Assembly (NCBI RefSeq): GCF_964340395.1
Contig: NC_135565.1
Location: forward strand, 6,791,142 to 6,855,141
Length of the DNA: 64,000 nt
Origin: Glandiceps talaboti
Taxonomy: Eukaryota; Hemichordata; Enteropneusta; Spengelidae
Direction: 5' to 3'
Under the pieces are notes generated by a model. The model was not told the DNA's origin, did no database searches, and was given only the letters and a program-made list of their open reading frames with translations. The position numbers were made by a program, and so were the translations under genes. Below, in pieces: positions 1 to 13,414 of this stretch (the first letter of the stretch is position 1; each line of letters begins with the position of its first letter).

Positions 1-41
1 CAATTAATACTTACACAACTATATCCCTTTTTGTATCTTAG

Positions 42-187
42 GTTGTTTACAATGCTGTAGGGTTCTTAGAAAAGAATCGAGATAGTCTGAATCAGAATCT
101 TACAGGCTGTCTGAAGAACAGTGAGAACCCTTTCATAAATAAACTATTCCGTGCAAAGATATCCAGTACAGGTTCTATTCACAGGAG
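42..187 (+). CDS. Myosin exon, start of the visible motor region
   Basis: Acceptor ATCTTAG before 42 and donor AG|GTAAGG after 187; starts phase 0, ends with two bases of a split codon. The translation contains VVYNAVGFLEKNRDSLN, the motor segment leading to loop 2 in all myosins, followed by an SENPFINKLF segment like that in class III/XVI motors. Confidence 0.88.
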
Positions 188-1334
188 GTAAGGAATAGAC
201 ATTGATTTTCTTGATTGTTTTTGTTGTATGCTTCTGAGTTTTTAATATTTTACTCAACATGTACGTAAAACCTTAATTAAACTATCCTTAATTACATTCA
301 TAAGGTCGATAATACAAAGTGATTACTTACGAGTGACGTTTCACTTGGCTTTACCTGAGCGACAGGTAAAGCCAGGAAAGGAACATTTTGACTAAGCCTG
401 TAGACCTGGAGGTGAAATGTTACTCTTAAGTAATTAGAACCATTGGTCATGGTACAAGAATTAATTATTATTATTATTAACTGATTAAACTACATGTATT
501 CTTGATAAAACCATAAATATTGCGTCCACTCCAAGATCTATGATTAAACTCTTAACATCGTTACATTTTCGAAAATCTTCCAAGTTGGCATTGTTAGCAA
601 AATGGGGGTTCCCTGAGACAAATAGACCTTATAGCTGATGAATAGTGTTATAGTAGACCCTATCGATGCAATATTATAGCAACGATGTGATTGGAGAAGA
701 GCTAGAGAGGCTGGTGTTACTTGATATGTTGTGTTGTATAGCATTTCATAGAATTATCATTGTATTTGTAGGAATGATGGTCGCTCAAAAGACAGGAAAG
801 CCATACTTCTATGCCCTTCACGACCTCAACGTCAGTCAGGTGATCAACAGAAACAAAAGTAAGTCATGGTCTCTGTTATAGCTACACTTAGGCGTTTGAG
901 CAAGCGCCCACCAACGGTGTCATGATGACAAATGATAAAATGCACCCAGGGCGCTAAAACGGTCCTGTGAATCCTGCCTGGATTCCTGTGATTTCATTGG
1001 TATAGAACTAGCTTTCTGAGATTCCGTGGTTAAGCAACTATAATTTTGAAACTCTGGGTTATCATTCATACTGAATTATATATCTTTTCTGGCTATATCA
1101 CCACAAGAGGATATTGTTTTAACAACTTGGTAAATTACAAGTACATGTACTGAAAATATATATGTCCTTACAATGTCCATTTTCCAATTTCTACTTTCTC
1201 AGAGTCAGCGCAACAAAGAAAAGTGACAATAAAAACCAGCAGACAACACTAAGTTCATGCTTTAAGGTAAGTGCATATCTGTTTATCCACACCTAAGAAA
1301 CACGGCCATATGATTTATTTTCTGTCTGTCCGCC

Positions 1335-1393
<59 letters not shown>

Positions 1394-3258
1394 CCGTCCG
1401 TCCGTCTTCAATACCATAATACAACTTGAATAAAAAACAATAAATTTTCTTCTTTTCTTGTATTTTGTTATGGTTGTTTTTCAACGAATTCTTATGTGTT
1501 TTTTATTCACCCTTTGGTCATCTTTGCAGGAGTCATTAACTGACTTGATGGAGAAGGTTTTAGCCGCAGAGCCACAGTTTATACGATGTATCAAACCAAA
1601 TCATCAGAAACAAGGACGACGATACGAAGACAAAGTAGTGTTAGACCAACTACGATGTACTGGTGTACTACAGACTACCAGTATAAGACGTTTAGGGTAT
1701 GCCGTCAGGTTGCCATTTGAAGACTTTATGAATAGGTATGGTCTATTGTGCCCATATAGGATACATTTAATCTGTAAATCATTCTGTTGTTGCATAACTA
1801 TTCTTGTAAATATGGATAATTACTGATGTTATTCGATATACTGAAGCATGTAAATTTATTACCAGTATTTGGAAAGACCTATTTGTTACATTTATGCAAA
1901 TAAAATGAACGTTTAGAGGCCTTGCATTGAGCATCATAGAGAAACGAAATGTGTTGTCTTGAAATTTAAATGATACTTCAGGGTCATTTAAGACTCAATT
2001 AAAGTCACAAATCGATACGAGTACAACACTAGACGTGTTATGTAAATTTCTGTTTAGAAAATAATATTGTCTGTGCATATATGGTAAACTCAAAAATTTC
2101 TCAGCCAATGTCCTCACACAAACTCTCCTCTGTAAATGTATGTTGTTTTACCAAACCAATGTAATGTATCACTTGAATAATGCAAACCTTACTTTAAAAT
2201 TGCATACAACTATCCGTTTTTTTCTGTATACCAGGTACAAGTTTCTCTGTTTTCCACTGACAGCCAAGGTACAATTAAACGCCGTCAACTGTTATCATTT
2301 ACTGGAATCAACTGGTCTCACAGACTGGCAAGTTGGCAAGACGAAGGTAAGACATTGTACCACGTTTGTGCAAAAAGAGGCTTTAAAACACACACAAAAT
2401 CTTAAAATATGACCCAAAAAATCGGTATGAAGGCAACAAAAGGAACATTTAATGTGTAAAAGAACACATCCCTTCCAACTATCGAAAATGTGGTTCAATG
2501 TTCTGATGTTTGATAAATGTGTGTGCCCAAGTGTAGCATATCCATGGAGCATACGAATACAAATTCTGTTCTTCGTGCATTATTCAACCATCTCTGTATT
2601 AACGATAGACGAATTTCTGATTGGTCAGTCACATCTGTCAATAACTCGGCGTAATTTGACTCCGCCCAACCCAAAGTTAAACCGCAATAAAATCGCTTTT
2701 ATTCGCGCATGCCCTCACCTACTAAATTGTCTGCTACTTCTGTTTTCCCCACAGGTGTTTTTGAAGTATTGGCACAGTGAACAACTCGATTCCCTTATGG
2801 ACTCCCACGTCGCAAATGTTGTGACGTCACAGAAATGCATCAGGGGTTGGTTAGCAAGGCGAAGGATGAGACATCTCCGGAAGCAATTACTCCTTGTGAT
2901 GTCTGAATTTCTGACTAATGTCCAAGAAAGTGGTGAGAAGGTCTTTGAGGCTGTAGTAGAGACACATCAACACAATGTGAAGAAAAAGGGCAAGGTATTC
3001 AATATTTCGAATTTAAAGCGCACTCCCTAAAGCATAGTATACCTCCGTTCACACCAAGCAGTTCGCATGAGAGCGCCCTCAAAGTTTGGATCTCGACAGC
3101 TGTTGCTAGTAATAATTTATTGGGTTCACTAGACTCCAATTTTGAAATTGCCATAATGTAATCAAATGGCCTTATCTCATACACGATATTTCTACGTAGT
3201 TTCATCTAAACCAATTCATGATTTTGAGCTTTCCTGCTAACAAACAACCAGGCAGAGC

Positions 3259-3296
<38 letters not shown>

Positions 3297-6200
3297 GAGA
3301 CAGACAACCAAACAAATAAAGGTGAAAACATAACCTCCGTCCAACCTTAATGGTGTATATAATAATTCGGGTGTTGTATGGTGTTCTCCGTGCCTCTAGG
3401 AAGAAATACGGGTCAATTATGATAAAATATGACGTATTTCAGTTCGTTTTGATAGGTTTACTCATAATTTTGTTTGGCCTGGCTTGGTTCTGATTGGCCA
3501 AGCTCGGCTTCTTAAGTTTTGTACCGTTCAGTTCGATTCCGGCGAAGGCTGACAACTGATACACAATGTTTGACACTAACACTATATTATCAAGTAAACT
3601 ACTCGTTTAATTAATGGAAAATATTGGATTATGAAATAATGAACTTTTCTTCTGATTTGGTTTTCACAGGTAGGCAAAGCTAAGACACCCGTTAAGACAG
3701 CGGCAGTCGTAAAGAGGACCTCACCAGCTAAGGAGGTCACCACCACTACTCCAACCATCACCACCACCACCACCACCACGAACAACAATGAGGCATTCGA
3801 TCCGAGTGAACTCCAAAAGGTATATATGACGTCAGAGCAGGATATGACGTACAATCAAATTAGGTTTACATACCATGGCCAGTTAAAATATTTAGAAAAC
3901 AAAATCATTGATCCATAAAACATTTCCTAAGCATGGTACTGAAATGTTGGAACAAAGTAAAAGCCATGTACAAAAACAATGAAATATAAGGATACATAAC
4001 AAAAACGTCAACACATTGATATAGTGTACTCAATCAACTTTGCACTATACATTCTGGGGATGTTTTCTTTTCGTTTCGTCCTAAACTTGAAAACTACTCT
4101 TCTGCTGACACGTGCAGAATTCTTGTAATAGTTCGGGATGGAACTAGGTGGTGGTATGTATGCATCATCATAATCATTATTAAAGAAAGTATAAGTAAAC
4201 ATATTCTTATAACATATTTTCTTTCTCTCTGACCGAACAGTTCATACTGGCGGATACAATGTCAGTCGTCCCATCTCTTGATCCCAGGGTATGGTGTCGT
4301 CTCTACCTTCTGGAGAAAACCAAAGCCATTGATGCGTTCAGTATTGGGTCTCCCACAGTTGTTGTGGATGGGTCGTCAAGGCAACAACGTGGAAGGTGAG
4401 TTTTGGTTCCTTGGTCTAATGTGGATCTTGTAAGTTGACCAGGATAAATGATGTGGAGAGTATTACATTCATATATGTGTTGATTTAAGGCAGTGCCCTC
4501 AACGACATATCTTTCATTCTATGCGAAATCAAGAAACTGCTCATTGAAGACAAAGATACATTACTGGTTACCATAGTTACATACTTACTCATTATTTGAA
4601 TATTTTCAGAATTGGATTCCAATCCCTATCCTATTCCAATGAAGATTCTCAATCGCAACGAATACGTACGTTTATTGGCAAAGGTGTACAGCTAGAGATG
4701 GATTCAGAAGGCCATGTATGGGCCACTAGACTAACCAAGAATGACGTATTTGTCAGGGGTTGGACTCGACCTCAGTATTGCTGTGTTTCCGCTGAGGTCA
4801 TCAAAAACGGCGGACGTCTGTTGTATGGCGAGGCGATGAAGGTAGGAGCACTTTAGCAATACAAATAGTTTCTTTTTTTAAATAGGTAATTCTGGAAACA
4901 AAATTGATAGGTAATATACTTTGATTAGCATATAGAAATGGGTCAGTCTCAAATTATAATGAATGTGATATTCAATTTAGAACAAAAAATATGGAACATA
5001 TACTCTGGTCGTTCTACGTCACGACAACGGGCGTCTATGTCATGACAAAGCGTGTCTACGTCACTGGTTCTGCTGTATTCGAAATGTGAGTCAAAACGTT
5101 CAAAATTGCCATTATTTTCCTGGACTTTTCTTTATGATATTACTGGTGCTGGTATACTACCGGAAAATACTTGAGACCTAAGGGTTGTCACTATTAGTCT
5201 ATCGACTCGTATTGACAAAGACCCCTTAGGTCACTCGTATTTTCCTTGGTTGAATGAAGAAAAATATTGGAGAATAATATCTGAATATAGTTGTCTCCAA
5301 ACACTTCTTCAAGTAAAGCTATAAATTAGTAAAAAAAAAATCAGTTGGCACGTTTATCTTTCTCTACACAGGTGTTTGATATGAATGAATTTATAGTACA
5401 TGTAGCAATGGAAGAAGAAAGATCAGGAAGCCATGATTTTATCAGACATCTATGTATCACATCGTTGAGTTTCATCAAGAACAGTGAAGATGACAAAAAG
5501 ACGCCATGTTGGATATCAATAGCTGTACTGCCAGCTCTAAGACAGAGAATGAGTGATCCAACAGGTAATGAAAATATGATATTATAAAAAGAAATGATTA
5601 AATTTAACAGGTAACATAACATTCATCTTGTCAAGTCATATGGTGGAACATTACAACTGTTACATGTCAAGTAAACTCCGATTAAATGTAGCTATGGATT
5701 ATGTCCTGTTTGTGCATCACACACATATGTAGAATACATACATATATTACTTTCTGATCTTCGCACACAGCTGATAGACCAAGTAATAACACCCGAATCA
5801 CTCTCATATCTCATATCTGACTCAACTTCTGTATGTACGTACCAGGATCACACTTGAACTTTAAAGGGAATTAGCTCAGACTACACACAGTGTTTAAAGA
5901 TCTACACTCGAGACGAAGGCAAGCACCCAGCATAGTGCCTCGTTCATTGACTTCCCGCGAAGCCAAGTCCTCTTGCCAAATCTGAAGTGCCTGTCAGTCC
6001 CCAGTGACCTTTATTGTGACGTCCTTAAAGTCTAAATATACATAACGCATGACCAATGGCCAAATAATCAATGCATTCCATATAGAGCTTTTCTGGGCGT
6101 GATCATGCCCTAAAAATATACTCAAAACATTGATAAATGATCACTATGAATCCTAGATATTTATGAAATGCAGACCGTCGTCTCATGTATTCGAGTATGC

Positions 6201-9200
6201 TTGGAATCCTGTGTGGCACGGTCTAAATCCGATATCCTTGAGACAGTCTATTGACCTTTCAGTCAAACTAGGCCATGCGATGTTGTTAAAATATTAAGTT
6301 TACTGAAATATAAATATGTCATCTGTGACACTTTCCCCTCTTTCCAAAATTTGTAACGCCCTCGTTACAGACTAAAATATCTAAAAAATAATTTACCCTT
6401 CATAAATGAAAATTGAAAAGAAGTAATTAATGCTGTTTCGTATGAAGTGTTAGAAATGTAAAATTTATACGACCCTTGAAAACTAAGATTGCTAAAATCT
6501 CAAATTCCGAACCAGATATACTTGTTTCGTCAACATGTACTTTAATGAATAAATGACATCAAAGAGAGACATCACAGATAAGTCGAAAATTGAATCGTAG
6601 AATAATTATATCCTGAGTTGGCTATTGAATTGTGTACTTCTCAATCACATCACAAACATACGTTCGACTGGCCAGTCTTTTTCAATCATTCACACAATCA
6701 TACTGATCGATGTGACCATTCATAACGTACTGTTCGGGCCCCCTCTATTTTCATTAACACTACCAGACAAGTACAGTCATCAATAGAATTCTCAGGTCTA
6801 AAGAACTTTGCTAGGAATATTATATCTGCAGCATTTAAAAGTTGAACATAAAGAAATATAAATAGGAGAATGTTTTAATGTTGACCAAGTTATACCCGAT
6901 TGATCGTGTACATAACTAAATTATAACATAAGTATTCCTATCTGAAAGGAATGTAGGTATCTGTCTCGTAAAATCAAATGATGACATTAAATATCTATGC
7001 TATGAATAAATATTAACTCTTAAATATTTCATCACGCCAATATTGAAAATTGTCACTGACAAACGGTCAGCATGCCATATTCGTGATCATATTCCAAATT
7101 GAATCTTTAACTGCAGACGAAATCAATATTATGAAAAATGGTGTAGCATAAAAGTGTGTGTCAGTGACGTCGTCTTTGTTTAGTGAAGTCAAAATTAACC
7201 AGTCAATGTTATTCAAGTAATCTAAGTCCAGTAACTTGTGATTTCACCCTGATATCAGCTATCAAGAACACTGACCTAAATGTATTGTCTTACAGCTATC
7301 CTTAAGTTACACTAACTAATCAGCTGTTACAGTCATCAAGAGAAGTCAGTTGCGCCAACACCATCATTGTCGTGTAAGAAACCCTACGTCATTATTTAAA
7401 CATTACAGGCATCTTAGCTGTTCATCCATGTTTAAAATTTGACATCTTCAGTATGTTAACGACTTATACAGAACTATTAAGACCATTAATATTAATCCAA
7501 TAAGTCAATTTAGTTTTCATTACAAGTAACCTGATTGACCATAAGTAGGTTGGTAATTTTCTCATTGCAATTCAATATACCCTTTGAATCAATACCACTA
7601 GAAATTATGCACGCAGCTCAAGTGAAAATAGTCCTTTCTCATCGAGTATATGGGTGCAATTTTCTTTGTATCTATAAATGATTATGGACATTTTTGTTTG
7701 CCTTTTGGTGACCCCATAATTGGAAGTTTGAACGATTAACAGTTCATCTGAGGAATTTCATAAATTCTTGCGGAATATGAAAGGAATTTCGTATAAACAA
7801 TAACACAGTTCATTTCGGTCGGATCTCTGTTTTACACCCAATTCGAATTCAAATAGTTATCTTGTACAGCAGATTCAATAAAATACTATATCAATTTGGT
7901 TCCTTCCTTTACCATAGGAACCTTACATCACAAAATCAGACTCAACGTGTGAGCAACGCATTTATCTGTAGCGTTTTCGGCTCACTACAACTCAGAGTCA
8001 ACAAAACTTCGAGGAGTTTCCAATACTCCATACTTCAAGAAATATCCTTATTAAAACTAAAATTTTCTCCATAGATAAATCAATAATATTCTTTCTGCTT
8101 GTACGCGACCATTGAGATGTAAAACAGCATCACTGAAATGGTTGTGGTAAGAAAATAGATTCCCAGAATTGTTCGTCGTCAAACTAAATCGAACATACAA
8201 TTATTATTTCTTACACATGTCTCTCATGATTAGCTTTGTACACACAGTAACAAACTCGCTGATCGTGAATAGAAATGAATTGAGCAATAATAATAATGTC
8301 AATCTTTAAAAAAATTTTACTACCGTATGATTAATGAGTTCTTTGTCCGTCAAAAGTCTTAAATATGTACTTCACATGCAAACTGCTGCGTTCTGTATAA
8401 GCGTCCGATATTTTTTGTTGAAAATTAAAGTGTTCTTCATACTCGTGCTTGTAGGAATCGAATGTCAGTTGGTCGCGTTGATGGCTTCACCTAAAGTTTG
8501 TCATAGTCTTTATTGTTGTCTCGTTATTCAAAATTCCACGCTTTCAGACACATTCTCTCCTTCTGCAATGTTATATTCCGTTACTGCGATGTTATCAGTT
8601 CTAGTTCGTGTAGGATTCCCACCATTGGAACATAATCGTTAAAGTTTCCTTTCGAAAAGTTCTTGAATCTTCTCCGCATCCCTTTTTGTACAAACTTTTT
8701 CTTCTCATGCATCATTGTTTCTTCGTTACAGTGTTAATTTGTTTTACTCACCCAGTGGGGTTGTGTTTTTCTTCTTAAAGGTTGTCGGTAAGTCTTCGTA
8801 AGGTTCAAACTTGATTCATTATACACACAAATGGTTGTTCAAGCCCCGGATCTCCATCAATATTACTACTTTCTGTTGTTCAAGCCCCGGATCGCCACCA
8901 ATATTACTACTTTCTGTTGTTCGCACACAGCTGATAGACCAAGTAATAACACCCGAATCACTCTCATATCTCATATCTGACTCAACTTCTGTATGTACGT
9001 ACCAGGATCACACTTGAACTTTAAAGGGAATTAGCTCAGACTACACACAGTGTTTAAAGATCTACACTCGAGACGAAGGCAAGCACCCAGCATAGTGCCT
9101 CGTTCATTGACTTCCCGCGAAGCCAAGTCCTCTTGCCAAATCTGAAGTGCCTGTCAGTCCCCAGTGACCTTTATTGTGACGTCCTTAAAGTCTAAATATA

Positions 9201-9749
9201 CATAACGCATGACCAATGGCCAAATAATCAATGCATTCCATATAGAGCTTTTCTGGGCGTGATCATGCCCTAAAAATATACTCAAAACATTGATAAATGA
9301 TCACTATGAATCCTAGATATTTATGAAATGCAGACCGTCGTCTCATGTATTCGAGTATGCTTGGAATCCTGTGTGGCACGGTCTAAATCCGATATCCTTG
9401 AGACAGTCTATTGACCTTTCAGTCAAACTAGGCCATGCGATGTTGTTAAAATATTAAGTTTACTGAAATATAAATATGTCATCTGTGACACATACATACA
9501 TACATACATACATACATACATACATACATACATACATACATACACACACACATACATACATACATAAATACATACATACATACATACATACACACACACA
9601 CATACATACATACATACATACATACATACATACATACATACATACATACATACATAGTATACATACATACATACATACATACATACATACATACACACAC
9701 ACACATACATACATACATACATACATACATACATACATACATACATACA

Positions 9750-9780
<31 letters not shown>

Positions 9781-11159
9781 TTAAACATATTCTTTCCTTA
9801 TTTAGTTCTAGATGAGATAAGAGAAATTAGAAATGAATATCGGACTGCTAAGGAGATAAAGGAAGAAGCTGAAAGACTCTCCAAGGTAATACATAATTTA
9901 ACTACTTAGATAAGTTCAAGTGTGTCCATGACAAGTCTCGCCTCAGGCCATCAAACAAGCTCGACATACAAAGCTTAGGGACTATGGTCACCAGTCTGGC
10001 AGCGAGATTAGACCCAATATTCAACGACACCTTACTATAACCTTTCGGTCGTGAAAATCGGTCTACACTTGAATTGTAGTCCAGCCTTCTCGAAGCATCC
10101 CACCTCTAGCCTATTAAACTTCAACATAGTGGAGCACAAATAACAACGATCGTCCATGACAAAACACCACAAGACGTTTGAGAATCTTTTTGAACAATAC
10201 AAACAGTGTCAATTGTATTTATTGGGTAAATTGAAGTTAGGGGAATCTCTTGTTCTTCTTCAGCTTTGAATGTTTGTGTACTTTATATTTCACACAGAAA
10301 AGACGATGGGCTAAAATGAATACAAGGTCTTCGAATTTTGAGAAAGGTGAACGCAAAGCCGGACGACTTGTAAGACTTGAAGAAAGAGAAAAGGCCATTG
10401 CTGAGGGGTTGCCATGGAAATATAGTTGGGTGAAATCAGACGATGAAGAATCAGACAAAACGCCAGGTAAAATAATTAAATGTTTCGTTCTCAGAAAATG
10501 TCTGAATGCCAAAGCGTCTTAAACACACAATTGCAACATAAAGGTTTTGTTTGAATATGAATGATACTCATCTGTACCGGAGCTAGGGAGTTATACTTGA
10601 GCCGTGAAATTGATTGGACCACCTAAGGGACCGGACAGAATTTACGGCAGAGGGGGGGGCTGGGGAGAAATTGGGGGGGGGGGGCATGAAAAAAATGGGA
10701 GGCTTGAAGGGGGGGGGGCCATGGAAATTCTCATGGTTTGAAAGGGGGGGGGGGCCGCGAAATATTTTGTCATTGAAAAAAATTAATATGTTATAAAATT
10801 TAGCATTGCATGAGATAGCACTTGATATCGCCTTTAATATTGAATGTCTACACTTTCATTTATGTATTAAAATGGAAGTGTGTACGTTTGTATTTAGTGA
10901 AGCATAAAAACACTACTCAAGATTAATTTGATACACCCTTAATTACTCTTATATACTCCAAGTTGTTCACACACACACACATATGTATACATACATACAT
11001 ACATACATACATACATACATACATGCATGCATGCATGCATGCATACATGCATACATACATACATACATACATACATACATACATACATACATACATACAT
11101 ACATACATGCATGCATGCATGCATGCATACATGCATACATGCATACATACATACATACA

Positions 11160-11192
<33 letters not shown>

Positions 11193-12503
11193 TTTAGCAC
11201 TGTGGAAACAGGTTCAGTGTGTAATTACCATCAAGGATACATTACAGGTCCTAATATATATATATGGTAATATACTAGCATAGGACCTGTAATTTATGTG
11301 TTTAAAAAGTGACCTTTTGGTGAAAAATGTAAATACAAAAACGTCTGGCCAGATTAATTTAGATAGGTGTTTTATTTCTTTCCTTGACACTATTCTTGAG
11401 TTTCACTCTCAGACTCACTAGAGTCTGAAGATATGAGGCAAGACTTGTCTTTCTTTCTATCTAAAACCAGTGAAATTAAACTATTTCCCTCCTCAGCATC
11501 ATCAAATGCATCTATCTGTACTAAATACTGTAAAGCATTTAGATGTCTGCGTGGTGTTAAAGTGGCCATATGGATGAGAATTTGGTATTTATTTTGGATT
11601 TTTATTTGATAAAACAGCTTCACAATGTTTTTCTACTTGAAAAAATAAAGCGAAAGGACATATACCAAGTTTATGTTCGCAACTCAATAAAATGCAAAAC
11701 ATTAAACAATGTGTGAAATGTTTGTTATTGTACGTACAATAACAAACTTTTTACACTTTTTGCATCTTTTTGCATTGTATTGCGTTATGAACATGGACTT
11801 GGTATATCTTCTTTCGCTTTATTTTTTCAAGTAGAAAAACATAGTGAAGCTGTTTTATCAAATAAAAATCCAAAATAAATACCAAAGTCTCATCCATATG
11901 GCCACTTTAAGTGTTTTTTCATCAGTGACATGAAGTCACAAATGTCTTACATTTACAGGTGTATTGGTAATGCATTTGGTGTAGGAAAGTGAAAGCTGCA
12001 TAAAATCCTTAGTTTGCTAGCACTTCATGACATCACAAATGTCTGACATTAGATAGTTATTGTGTTATGAGTATAAATAGATATTTGAATACACTATGTA
12101 GGTGATGTGATGTCCTTAGATACTCCCCACAAATGTCCCCACTACAGTTTTTCACAAATCACGCATGTGAATGTGTGTTTAACTCTGTGTCTGTGTTTCT
12201 GTGTATGTATCAGTGAATGACAGTTAAAACCACCACATCAAATGCCTTGGTATTAAGTGATGACTACTTATGGTGTCTAGTTGGGAAATACACAATATTA
12301 TAACACATGTGTATGATTACATGTATGGTCAAAATGTTTTATTTTGTTTTGTTTTCTAAAAAACTTCCTCTACAATTACTAAGTTGTTTGGGCTGAAATA
12401 GTAACATAATAGTAGTACCAAAAGAAATATTACAGTTGTGCTACAGTAACAAAAAAAATTGTACTCTTTTTAGTTATTGTAGGGGGCAGGATATTGTGCA
12501 CTT

Positions 12504-12535
<32 letters not shown>

Positions 12536-13329
12536 TTTTTGGGGGGGGGGGGGCATGAAATTTTTATACTTTTGAAAGGGGGGCTGTGAAATTTTGGTCA
12601 CAGTGGATGGGGGGGGGGGCAGGAAAAAAAACAAGTCAGAGATAATTTCTCCCCAGCCCCCCCCCCCCCCCCCCTGCCGTAAATTCTGTCCGGTCCCTAA
12701 CATGACTGGTTTGTACAGCTGACTACGAGTGACCACTCGTCTGTGCACATCCATTTACATCTCTCACTTTCTGACATGTACTATTTTTTGTACGCCATTT
12801 ACACTTCTAGATACAAGTGACGTACAATCTGAATCTGACCAGAGTACAGCTGAGTCATCGTATTACGTCAGTGACGTATCGTCACGATACAGACAACAAG
12901 GAGGCGCAGATATACGTACAGCTACTTTGAAGAGATTGGAACAAACAGATCCGGGTAATTTTGACCTATGAACTCTTCTTATATTAAACTTAGTTTGATG
13001 TATACAATATAAATTTTTAAGTGTTTCTGCTGCTGCTGCTGCTGATGATGATGGTGGTGGTGGTGGTGGTGGTGGTGGTGGTGTCGGCGGCGGCGGTGGT
13101 TGTGGTGGTTGTGATGGAGGTGATGATGATGACGATAGAAGTGAATGTGGTAGTGATGATGACTTCGTCGAAGTTATAACACTAAACACTATACAGTTAC
13201 ATATATCAATAGTAGCTGGTAAGGTGAAATAAGCAAAAAAATAATCTTGCGCACTAAATACACCCTGTAACTTAGTTAGTTAGTTCATCCATTCATTCAC
13301 TCACTCAGTTAACTCACTGTCGGTCTATA

Positions 13330-13414
<85 letters not shown>

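Larger units (their letters stand above)
188..5371 (+). other. Introns between the first ten visible myosin exons
   Basis: Introns 188-771, 859-1202, 1267-1529, 1736-2234, 2347-2754, 2995-3669, 3820-4240, 4396-4609 and 4842-5371. They hold a CTGT microsatellite (about 1321-1408), an ACAG microsatellite (about 3258-3303) and a dispersed repeat copy at 4981-5263. No other coding signal seen. Confidence 0.8.
5745..9490 (-). mobile_element. Non-autonomous LTR retrotransposon in a myosin intron
   Basis: Two direct repeats (5760-6330 and 8920-9490, offset 3160) are base-for-base identical by eye, so the insertion is recent. Read on the minus strand, the LTR starts TGTCACAG. Just inside the downstream LTR is a purine tract (minus strand GGAAAGAGGGGAAAG, + strand 6331-6345). 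Just inside the upstream LTR is a tRNA primer-binding site: + strand 8878-8900 is a tRNA-like 3' end finishing CGCCACCA. These fit a complete minus-strand element. The internal 2.5 kb has no gag-pol-size frame, so it depends on enzymes from elsewhere. It appears to sit in a CATA microsatellite, making target duplication ambiguous. The 5760 edge is fuzzy because a related CAGAAAGTA (minus) follows both copies. Confidence 0.85.
10627..12697. mobile_element. PIF/Harbinger-like TIR element, TAA target duplication
   Basis: Perfect 24-bp terminal inverted repeats: GGGACCGGACAGAATTTACG at 10627 and its complement ending at 12697, extended by G-runs and GGCTGGGGAGAAATT. It is flanked by TAA on both sides (10624-10626, 12698-12700). 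A 3-bp TWA duplication with GG-starting TIRs is typical of PIF/Harbinger. No transposase frame. The interior carries a CATA/CATG microsatellite (10969-11189), a TTAA-flanked palindrome (11561-11906) and a fragment resembling the 29464-30514 family (about 12230-12440). It fills most of the intron 10467-12810. Confidence 0.75.

Noticed and set aside
5341-5622. 93-codon minus-strand frame
   Set aside because: Antisense of the MH2 exon 5372-5564.
8878-8900. Possible tRNA gene end (sequence ending CGCCACCA)
   Set aside because: Only the 3' strand is present, it includes an encoded CCA unusual for animal tRNA genes, and its place beside an LTR fits a primer-binding site.
5760-9490. Recent segmental duplication instead of LTRs
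   Set aside because: The repeats bracket a purine tract and a primer-binding site in the correct order and orientation, which a plain duplication would not explain.
12863-13189. 108-codon minus-strand poly-proline frame
   Set aside because: Antisense of a GGT/GGC trinucleotide microsatellite (13029-13120) and of a myosin exon.
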